Shown here: positions 57,703 through 64,000 of the stretch, in pieces
How positions within the stretch are numbered: the first letter of the stretch is position 1
Layout of the letters: each line of letters opens with the position of its first letter
Origin: Natrinema hispanicum
Lineage (GTDB): Archaea > Halobacteriota > Halobacteria > Halobacteriales > Natrialbaceae
NCBI RefSeq assembly: GCF_900111485.1
Contig: NZ_FOIC01000010.1
Coordinates: forward strand, 1 to 64,000
Reading direction: 5' to 3'
Length of the DNA stretch: 64,000 nucleotides
Notes under the pieces: model-generated
What the model was told of the DNA's origin: nothing
Databases searched by the model: none
The model's input: the letters and a program-made list of their open reading frames with translations, nothing else
Position numbers and translations under genes: made by a program

Positions 57703-58959
57703 TCAGACGGCGGACTCGTCGACCGTCGGACTCAGACTACCAGTATAGGTGTAAATCCCGACGACGAGCACGACACCGGCCAGTAGCGGAATGACGGCAC
57801 TGAGCGCGTAGAGCACGTCGAAGCCGATCGCGTCCGCGAAGGGCAGTGAGATCAATGGGCCGAGCGCACCGCCGACGTCACCGAAGACGTTGTTGGTCCC
57901 CATCGCCCGCCCCATACGGTCCTCGGGCGTGAGATCCGCCAGCAGAGCGGTCAGGGGGCCGCCGACGCCGCCCTGTCCCGCGCCGATCAACGTACAGCCG
58001 GCGACGACGATCGCAAGCGAGTGTGCAACCGTCAGGACCGCGAACCCGGCACAGCTCGTCACGAGAAAGGCCAGCAGGACCGGAACCCGAGCGCCGACGC
58101 TGTCGCTGATTTTTCCACCGGAGATCGTGAAAACGGCTCCCGAAAGTGCCGAGACAGCCATCAGCAGGCCGGACGTACCCTGTTCGCCGTATTCGATGCC
58201 AATTCTCGCAACCTCGACGGCGAGCGTCATCGATTCGGCCTCGAGATACAACACGAGCGTCGAGAACAGCACGCCGAAGTACGCGAAGTAGAGTCCGAAG
58301 TTGACTAGCCCGATGGTTAGCGCGGGCAGGGTGGTCTCGACGTCCCACGGTCTGACCGACGAGTCGGGGCTGTCGACGTGCGTTTCGGGGACGATGACGT
58401 ACGCAATGACGCTTGCGAGACCGGCAAACGAGGCCGCAAGGACGAACGCAGCGACGTTGCTGTAGACTTCGCTGACGATCCCACCGAGGACCATGCCGGC
58501 GGGGAAGCCGAACGTGATTCCGGCGCGGACGATACCCATGCTCGTCCCGCGTGAGTCTGCCTCGCTGGTGTCGGCGGTAATCGTATACGCCGTCGCGAAC
58601 ACGAGGGCGCTGCCGACGCCCCACAGGATCCGCGCGAGGACGAACCAGAATTCGGGGACCGTAGAGGTGATCGCGACCACGTAGCCGGCGGTCGCAGCAC
58701 CCTCGATGGCAAGCCCCGCAACGAACGGCGTTCGGGTACCGATTCGATCGACGAGCACGCCGGCGGGCGCGTTCGCGAACAGCCGCGTCCAGCGGTTCGC
58801 CGAGAGGATGACGCCGACCATGAACGCCGAAATCCCGAGCACTTCGCCGAGATTCGGCAGGATCGGAAAGACGACGCCGCCGCCGAAGCCGACGAAGAAG
58901 GTACTCGCGACGACGGCATAGACGACTGAGCGGGCGGAGTCACGACTCGAGTCAGACAC
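57703..58959 (-). CDS. MFS transporter
   Basis: This 418-residue membrane protein has 12 predicted helices. The loop 2-3 MFS signature is LSANRWTRLFANAPAGVLVDRIGTRTP split by a helix end, and the second half repeats the pattern at GGKISDSVGARVPVLLAFL. Substrate is not evident; the family includes drug and sugar transporters. It stands alone, upstream of the SAM synthetase gene on the same strand, with a 215-nt gap. Confidence 0.9.
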   Translation of the reverse strand: MSDSSRDSARSVVYAVVASTFFVGFGGGVVFPILPNLGEVLGISAFMVGVILSANRWTRLFANAPAGVLVDRIGTRTPFVAGLAIEGAATAGYVVAITSTVPEFWFVLARILWGVGSALVFATAYTITADTSEADSRGTSMGIVRAGITFGFPAGMVLGGIVSEVYSNVAAFVLAASFAGLASVIAYVIVPETHVDSPDSSVRPWDVETTLPALTIGLVNFGLYFAYFGVLFSTLVLYLEAESMTLAVEVARIGIEYGEQGTSGLLMAVSALSGAVFTISGGKISDSVGARVPVLLAFLVTSCAGFAVLTVAHSLAIVVAGCTLIGAGQGGVGGPLTALLADLTPEDRMGRAMGTNNVFGDVGGALGPLISLPFADAIGFDVLYALSAVIPLLAGVVLVVGIYTYTGSLSPTVDESAV

Positions 58960-59174
58960 GAATAGTCACGATCTGGTTCGGAGCAATCACTGGATTCCGA
59001 CGAGTTTCGATTCGGACGACTGTACGTATGAGCAGTGCTTATGTATTCCGACACCTCTGTCGAGGCCGGCGCAGGCGAAGGGCCGACGGTTCGACGTGGG
59101 TCAAGCCGCCCAATCCAACGGTGACGACGGACCTCGAGTGCGTGTGACCGGGCTGCGACGCGAGACGATCGAGA

Positions 59175-60380
59175 TTAGAACGTCGTGAGTTCGCCTTCGA
59201 TCACGCTGCGAGTGATCTCGGTGACGTTAGCGAGTTCACGGTTGACGATCGCTTCGACGTCAGCGTCGACGTCGGAGACCGCAACGCCGTCGTCGGTAAC
59301 GAGCTGGACGTCGGCGACGTGGGGTTGGTCGATCGGCCGGCCGATCTGGGAGAGCAGTCGGACGCGAAGGTCACGGATGCCGTCGACCTCGCTGACGACG
59401 CTCTCGGCGATCTCCGTCGAGAGGAGGTTGTAGATCTTTCCGATGTGGTTGACCGGGTTTTTCCCGCTGGTCGCTTCCATCGACATCGAGCGGTTGGGCG
59501 TAATGAGCCCGTTCGCACGGTTCCCCCGACCGACAGAGCCGTCGTCACCCTGTTCGGCGGACGTCCCGGTGACGGTCAGGAAGATCGAGCCCTCCTCGTA
59601 GTCGTCGGCCGTGTTGACGTGGACGGCAACCTCGCGGTCAGTGTGTTCGCGAGCGACGCCATCGACGAACTCTCGGACGGACTCGACGGCCTCGATGTAG
59701 TCGTCGAGATCGGCGATGTATTCGTCGACCATCGCTGCGGCGACGGTGACGTCGATCGTATCGCCCTCGCGTTTGCCCATGATCTTCACGTCCGGGCCGA
59801 CTTCGGGGTTTTCGGCCGCGTACTCGCCGTTTAGTCGGCGCTCGGCTTCGCGGACGATCTGTTCGGTCTCGGTCAGCGGCGCGTGGCCGACGCCGAAACT
59901 CGTATCGTTTGCCATCGGGACGCTCACTTCGTCTTCGCCGAAGACTTCCTGCAGGTCGCCGCTGCCCTCACCGAGTTTGACGTCGACGACGATGTCCTCA
60001 CCGACGGTCAGGTGGGGAATCTCAGACTCGAGGTATTCGCGGGCGGCCCGTAGCGCGATGGTCTCGGCGGGGATGGCCTGCCCGTCGTAGTGTTTGGTCG
60101 CGCGGCCGACGATCAGCAGATAGATGGGGTCGACGACTTCGCCGCCGCCGAAGGCGGGTGCGGCTTCGCCCGCGACGAGTTGGGTCTCGTCGGTGTTGAA
60201 GTGGAGGACTTCACCGACACGGTCGATGTACTCGCGGGCGAGCGCTCCGGCGACGCTCTCGGCGATTCCGTCACAGATAGAGTCGGGGTGACCGATCCCC
60301 TTTCGTTCGACGATCTCGACCTCCTGATCCTCGACCGCTTGCCGGTCGATAGATTCGACTCGAATGTTCCGCTCGCTCAT
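59175..60380 (-). CDS. mat: S-adenosylmethionine synthetase, archaeal type
   Basis: This 401-residue enzyme makes SAM from methionine and ATP. It is the archaeal type (unlike bacterial MetK): [51 protein letters not shown] and [17 protein letters not shown]. It has no TM helix. Start 60380 ([11 protein letters not shown]) is the family start. Confidence 0.95.
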   Translation of the reverse strand: MSERNIRVESIDRQAVEDQEVEIVERKGIGHPDSICDGIAESVAGALAREYIDRVGEVLHFNTDETQLVAGEAAPAFGGGEVVDPIYLLIVGRATKHYDGQAIPAETIALRAAREYLESEIPHLTVGEDIVVDVKLGEGSGDLQEVFGEDEVSVPMANDTSFGVGHAPLTETEQIVREAERRLNGEYAAENPEVGPDVKIMGKREGDTIDVTVAAAMVDEYIADLDDYIEAVESVREFVDGVAREHTDREVAVHVNTADDYEEGSIFLTVTGTSAEQGDDGSVGRGNRANGLITPNRSMSMEATSGKNPVNHIGKIYNLLSTEIAESVVSEVDGIRDLRVRLLSQIGRPIDQPHVADVQLVTDDGVAVSDVDADVEAIVNRELANVTEITRSVIEGELTTF

Positions 60381-60464
60381 TGGCGGCACTTGACCGAGCG
60401 TGGTCGTATAACTTGCGGAAACAGATACAAGTCAGAAAATGCTTGCTGGTTATTCGAGAGTCGA

Positions 60465-61007
60465 TCAGGACTCGAGCAGCAGGCCTAGATACGACGTCCG
60501 TAACTGGTCGTCGGGATCGAGTTCCAGCCGCTCGAGGACCTCGTAGGCTCCCTCTCGAGCGTCCTCGAGGTCGGCTTCGGCTGCGACTTCGGTCTCGACT
60601 TCGACGTACTCGCCGACGTCATCGACCGAATCGAGGGTGATCGTGTACCCATCGAGCGAAAACCGTTCGCGGTCCTTGCGGACGGTCGCGGTGGGTTCGA
60701 AGCCAAGGCTTGTCAGGATTGCGTCGGTCGTCTCTGCGTCTTCGATCCCGGTTTCGAACTCCTCGCGGGTCTTCGTCTCCTCGTCGACGAGCGGGCCCTT
60801 GTAGGTGACGCGGGTTTTTTCGGCACTGTCGGCGGGGCGCTCCGAGCGAATCCGCAACGCCTCGTCGGTCTCGGCGAAATCACGATGTGGCGCGTTGTAG
60901 TAGGTATCTGCCTGGACGACCGAGCCCAGCCGTGTCGCCTCCCGTGTTTCGAGGCGGTCACGAACGGCCTCGAGATCGGCGGGTACCTTCACTTCGACCT
61001 CGTACAT
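60465..61007 (-). CDS. CYTH-domain phosphatase/cyclase-like protein
   Basis: This 180-residue protein has the CYTH start motif EVEVK and later RIRSERPADSAEKTRVTYKG, TYKGP and the YVEVETEV strand, which bind triphosphates and metal in class IV adenylate cyclases and thiamine triphosphatases. In archaea this family is often annotated as a class IV cyclase but is more likely a triphosphatase. Role not proven. Confidence 0.88.
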   Translation of the reverse strand: MYEVEVKVPADLEAVRDRLETREATRLGSVVQADTYYNAPHRDFAETDEALRIRSERPADSAEKTRVTYKGPLVDEETKTREEFETGIEDAETTDAILTSLGFEPTATVRKDRERFSLDGYTITLDSVDDVGEYVEVETEVAAEADLEDAREGAYEVLERLELDPDDQLRTSYLGLLLES

Positions 61008-61066
61008 AGTCTCGAGAACGGACGACGGTCGTAAGTATCGGTCGCTCTCGCCCGAAAACGTCGTAC

Positions 61067-61072
61067 TTAAAT
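61067..61072 (+). promoter_or_regulatory. TATA box for the FKBP gene
   Basis: TTAAAT at 61067-61072 lies about 27 nt before the FKBP ATG at 61096, as expected for a leaderless haloarchaeal transcript. Confidence 0.5.
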
Positions 61073-61095
61073 GTAGACGGGCGGACGTACAACGT

Positions 61096-62061
61096 ATGAC
61101 TGAGGATCAAGAGGCCGAGCTCGACGAGCAGGCCGATGACGTCGACGAAGAAGTAGCTGAGGAAGCCGCCGACGAAGCCGAGGGGCTTCAGGAAGGCGAC
61201 TTCGTCGAACTCGACTACACCGCCTACACCGTCGAGGACGAACAACTGGTCGACACGACCGACCCCGAAGTCGCCGAAGAAGAGGGCGTCGACGACCAGG
61301 GCCAGGAGTTCAAGCCGCGAACGATCGTCCTGGGCGAGGGCCACATCTTCGAGGGCGTCGAGGACGCCCTCGTCGGTGCCGAACCCGGCGACTCCGGCTC
61401 CGTGACGATCCCCGCCGAGGACGCCTTCGGCGAGTACGACCCGGACAACGTCCAGACCGTCAGCGCAGACAAGATCGACGAGGACGACCGTTACCCCGGT
61501 GCGAACGTGCAGATCGACGGCCAGCAGGGCTACATCAGCACGATCATCGGCGGCCGCGCCCGTGTCGACTTCAACCACCCGCTGGCCGGTGACGACGTCG
61601 AGTACGAGTACGAGATCCTCGAGGTCGTCGACGACCGCGAACAGCAGGCCGCCGGTCTCTTCGAGATGTACCTCGGGATGGAGCCCGAACTCTGGATCGA
61701 GACGGACGAAGTCGAGGAAGAGGTCCCCGTCGAACCCGACGAAGACGACGAGGACGCCGAACCCGAATTCGAGACCGAAACCGTCGAGAAGGAGACGCTC
61801 TACCTCGAGTCCACGCCCCAGATGACGATGAACCAGCAGTGGATGATGGGCAAACAGCAGATCGGTCAGGACATCATCGAGAAGGTCGGCGTCGACCGCG
61901 TCATCGTCCAGGAAGTCATCGACGGCATGGGTGGCATGGGCATGGGCGGTATGATGGGCGGCATGGGCGGTATGGGCGGCGGCGACATCGAGGACGCCCT
62001 CGAGGACGCCGACGTCGATGCCGACGAGATCGTCGAAGAGCTCGAAGGCGCAGAGGAGTAA
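61096..62061 (+). CDS. FKBP-type peptidyl-prolyl isomerase with Met/Gly-rich tail
   Basis: This 321-residue protein has an acidic N-terminus (residues 1-30), an FKBP domain (residues 30-180: GDFVELDYTAYTVEDEQLVD, ILGEGHIFEGVEDALVG-like segment and DAFGEYDP) with the inserted SlyD-type chaperone domain (GGRARVDFNHPLAG), and an extended C-terminus. The latter has a long acidic linker, then GMGGMGMGGMMGGMGGMGGG at about residues 277-297, and an acidic end. It folds other proteins. The Met/Gly tail is reminiscent of metal-binding tails of SlyD, but here with methionine instead of histidine. Confidence 0.9.
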   Translation: MTEDQEAELDEQADDVDEEVAEEAADEAEGLQEGDFVELDYTAYTVEDEQLVDTTDPEVAEEEGVDDQGQEFKPRTIVLGEGHIFEGVEDALVGAEPGDSGSVTIPAEDAFGEYDPDNVQTVSADKIDEDDRYPGANVQIDGQQGYISTIIGGRARVDFNHPLAGDDVEYEYEILEVVDDREQQAAGLFEMYLGMEPELWIETDEVEEEVPVEPDEDDEDAEPEFETETVEKETLYLESTPQMTMNQQWMMGKQQIGQDIIEKVGVDRVIVQEVIDGMGGMGMGGMMGGMGGMGGGDIEDALEDADVDADEIVEELEGAEE

Positions 62062-62307
62062 CACAGCCCGCCAAATTCTGTTGTTTTTCGAAACCGATAC
62101 TGACGAGTTCGAACGCGCGTTGGTTCCAGTTTTCACCGCGGGCAAAGAGCGGTGCATCGATGGCGCCCGGCCAGCCGTCGCTGAGTCTCGCTGGGACTGA
62201 GAGAGGCAGCCGGACGCCTGTCAGTCTGTGCCAGTGCGACCGCGACCGGCCTGCGGGCCCACCGGGCGGGACACCAGCCCGTCTCAGTTGAAGCCGTTGT
62301 CGACGCG

Positions 62308-62934
62308 TTACGCGATGTCGCGGCTCGTGTCGATCGCCACTTCCTCGGTCAACTCGAGTTTGATCGCCTCGGTCGGCTGGCGGCCGCCACGGAACTTCGG
62401 TATCGTCAGGTGATTTTCGAGTTCGGTGCCGGCGATCTCGGTCCGGAGATCGAACACGGCATCGACGGCATGGTAGGTCCGCATCCGGTTTGCGGGTTCA
62501 TTGTGGCCCTTCAGGCAGTGGAGCATGGCGATGCTGCCGGTCTCGAGCATCGTGGACTTGAGTTCGTTGAGAAAGTCGACGTAGTCGTCCGTGTCGGTCC
62601 GTTCTAAGACGTCCAGCGTGTCGATGATGAGGTTGGCACCGTCGGGGAGCGCGCCGATGAGCTGTGTCGCTTCCTCGAGGGGCGTGTCACTGGCGACGTG
62701 TCTGACCGTGGGGCTGCCGACCGAGGACGGCGAGGTCTCGATGGCGTGGCGGACGGCATCGTCGGTGCGTTCGGTCGAGAGATACAACGTTCCGCGCGCG
62801 GCCGTAAGCTCGTAGAGGAGGAGTTCGGACTGGCTGGCTGGCTCGGCAGCAAACGCGACGAGACACCCCGGCGGCAGTCCACCGTCGAGTTTGCGATCGA
62901 GCACGCTGATTCCGGTATCCAGCCGACCGACCAT
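62308..62934 (-). CDS. RecA/KaiC-superfamily protein with decayed Walker A
   Basis: This 208-residue protein has KaiC/RadA-like order: [19 protein letters not shown] at the start, then where a Walker A is expected it has [16 protein letters not shown], which lacks the GxxGxGKS/T residues. The Walker B-like region is [12 protein letters not shown]. It may bind no ATP and act as a regulator or scaffold. In haloarchaea such proteins have been annotated HTR-like. Start 62934 (MVGRLDTG) is preferred over the longer frame. Confidence 0.8.
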   Translation of the reverse strand: MVGRLDTGISVLDRKLDGGLPPGCLVAFAAEPASQSELLLYELTAARGTLYLSTERTDDAVRHAIETSPSSVGSPTVRHVASDTPLEEATQLIGALPDGANLIIDTLDVLERTDTDDYVDFLNELKSTMLETGSIAMLHCLKGHNEPANRMRTYHAVDAVFDLRTEIAGTELENHLTIPKFRGGRQPTEAIKLELTEEVAIDTSRDIA

Positions 62935-62935
62935 A

Positions 62936-62951
62936 CAATTGTAACCAATTG
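62936..62951. promoter_or_regulatory. Paired CAATTG palindromes before the KaiC-like gene
   Basis: Two CAATTG palindromes (62936-62941 and 62946-62951), 10 bp apart, lie between the minus-strand start at 62934 and a TATA-like element at 62964-62969. The one-turn spacing suits a dimeric regulator. No regulator is identified. Confidence 0.35.
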
Positions 62952-63102
62952 CTGTAGTGCCTGTATAACTCTTTGCCTTAGTATCATGGTCTCCGTTAAT
63001 AAGGAACATGATATGTCGCGCGCCCGGTTCGCATCTCGTGTCAACTGGCTCGCCGCCTCGAATGGAGAGATTCAAGGGGCACGCCACAGCCTACACGAAC
63101 GA

Positions 63103-64000
63103 ATGCGCCACGATCACCTCATCACGAGCAAACAATTCTCGCGGGCGGACATCGAGACCGTCCTCGATTACGCGGCCGAGATCGACGCCGACCCGTCGGC
63201 CGTCGCCGACCGTCACGCTGGGACGTTGCTCGGGCTGCTCTTTTTCGAGCCGAGCACGCGGACGAAGATGAGCTTCGAGACCGCGATGAAACGCCTCGGC
63301 GGCGATGTCGTCGATATGGGCTCAATCGAGTCCTCGAGCGTCAAGAAGGGGGAAACGCTCGCAGATACCGTCCGCGTCATCGAGGGATACGCCGACGCGT
63401 TGGTCTTGCGCCATCCCAAGGAGGGGGCAGCGACGATGGCCAGCGAGTTCGTCGACGTCCCGCTGGTCAACGCGGGGGACGGTGCGGGCCAGCACCCGAC
63501 TCAGACGATGCTCGATCTCTACACGATCCGGGAGAACGCCGGCTTAGACGATCTGACGATCGGCATCATGGGCGATCTGAAGTACGGCCGGACCGTCCAC
63601 TCGCTGGCCTACGCGCTGACGAACTTCGACGCCCACCAGCACTTCATCAGCCCGGAGAGCCTGCAGTTGCCCCGTGAGGTCGTCTACGACCTCCACCAGC
63701 AGGACGCGCCGGGAATTCGTGAACACGACTCCTTAGAGGAGATCCTGCCATCGCTGGACGTCCTCTATGTCACGCGGATCCAGCGCGAGCGGTTCCCCGA
63801 CGAAAACGAGTACCAGAAAGTCGCCGGCGAGTACCAGATCGATTCCGACACGCTCGAGGCCGCAAGCGACGACCTGACGATCATGCACCCGCTACCCCGC
63901 GTCGACGAGATCGCCCCCGAGATCGACGAGACCGAGCACGCGGCGTACTTCGAGCAGGCCCACAACGGCGTGCCGGTTCGGATGGCGCTGCTGGATCTGC
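63103..64000 (+). CDS. pyrB: Aspartate carbamoyltransferase, catalytic subunit (partial)
   Basis: The gene runs past the window end; 299 codons are visible and nearly the whole protein is present (family about 305 residues). It starts [17 protein letters not shown] and has [20 protein letters not shown] (carbamoyl phosphate site), [37 protein letters not shown] and [17 protein letters not shown], and [16 protein letters not shown] near the end. It joins carbamoyl phosphate and aspartate in pyrimidine synthesis. A regulatory pyrI may follow. Confidence 0.95.
   Translation, partial: MRHDHLITSKQFSRADIETVLDYAAEIDADPSAVADRHAGTLLGLLFFEPSTRTKMSFETAMKRLGGDVVDMGSIESSSVKKGETLADTVRVIEGYADALVLRHPKEGAATMASEFVDVPLVNAGDGAGQHPTQTMLDLYTIRENAGLDDLTIGIMGDLKYGRTVHSLAYALTNFDAHQHFISPESLQLPREVVYDLHQQDAPGIREHDSLEEILPSLDVLYVTRIQRERFPDENEYQKVAGEYQIDSDTLEAASDDLTIMHPLPRVDEIAPEIDETEHAAYFEQAHNGVPVRMALLDL

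Noticed and set aside
61921-61980. Repetitive GGCATGGGC-like run that might be taken for a tandem DNA repeat
   Set aside because: It is explained by the Met/Gly-rich coding tail of the FKBP protein.

Overview
The window comes from a halophilic archaeon, most likely a Natrialbales-type haloarchaeon such as Natrinema or Haloterrigena (genus inferred, not proven). The evidence is a GC-rich genome, strongly acidic proteins, TATA-type promoters placed 25-32 nt upstream of start codons (largely leaderless transcripts), haloarchaea-restricted families (HTH-10 regulators, HalX response regulator, DUF5785-like and DUF5816-like proteins), archaeal tRNA genes, and a complete set of signature genes for the methylaspartate cycle, a haloarchaeal acetate-assimilation route.

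Layout. 1-1.3 kb: an IS110-family transposase with a structured leader that could be its bridge RNA. 1.5-10.7 kb: a tight minus-strand operon for a type IV pilus-like machine (PilB ATPase with a very long acidic tail, PilC membrane platform, five small single-TM pilin-like proteins). 11-13.5 kb: tRNA-Arg, tatA, a peroxiredoxin, an HD hydrolase and small membrane proteins. 13.6-17.1 kb: sdhCDBA (succinate dehydrogenase). 17.4-31.2 kb: an aspartoacylase-like enzyme, a GNAT/zinc-ribbon protein, a flippase, an ATP-grasp/aspartic-protease fusion, katG, alkA, a second SdhA-like flavoprotein carrying a hairpin-derived insertion, and a Zn/Cd-type P-ATPase. 31.3-37.7 kb: a Cys-rich HTH-10 regulator, a cluster of perfect hairpins, two acyl-CoA dehydrogenases, a hydroxyacyl-CoA dehydrogenase/enoyl-CoA hydratase fusion and a HalX response regulator. 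37.8-49.4 kb: cupin, NikR-like regulator, creatininase-family protein, O-methyltransferase, dUTPase-like protein, universal stress protein, HTTM membrane protein beside a degraded DCC-family pseudogene, tRNA-Thr, pgk, CBS protein, archaeal GTP cyclohydrolase, and a 54-codon zinc-finger protein. 49.7-56.4 kb: methylaspartate-cycle island (mct divergent from glmS-glmE-mal-mch-mcl). 56.4-64 kb: thiI, MFS transporter, SAM synthetase, CYTH protein, FKBP isomerase, a RecA/KaiC-like protein with a decayed Walker A, and the start of pyrB, which runs off the window.

How the genes fit together. The methylaspartate island turns glutamate, through methylaspartate, mesaconate and methylmalyl-CoA, into propionyl-CoA and glyoxylate; with succinate dehydrogenase and the beta-oxidation enzymes nearby, the window is rich in acetate and fatty-acid carbon metabolism. 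ArfA (GTP cyclohydrolase) and a creatininase-family protein that may be ArfB would catalyse consecutive early steps toward riboflavin and F420. No CRISPR array, restriction system or prophage was seen. The most novel-looking items are the IS110 leader fold, the 51-bp two-hairpin insertion inside a flavoprotein gene with related hairpins elsewhere, the PilB tail, the ATP-grasp/protease fusion and the DCC pseudogene.
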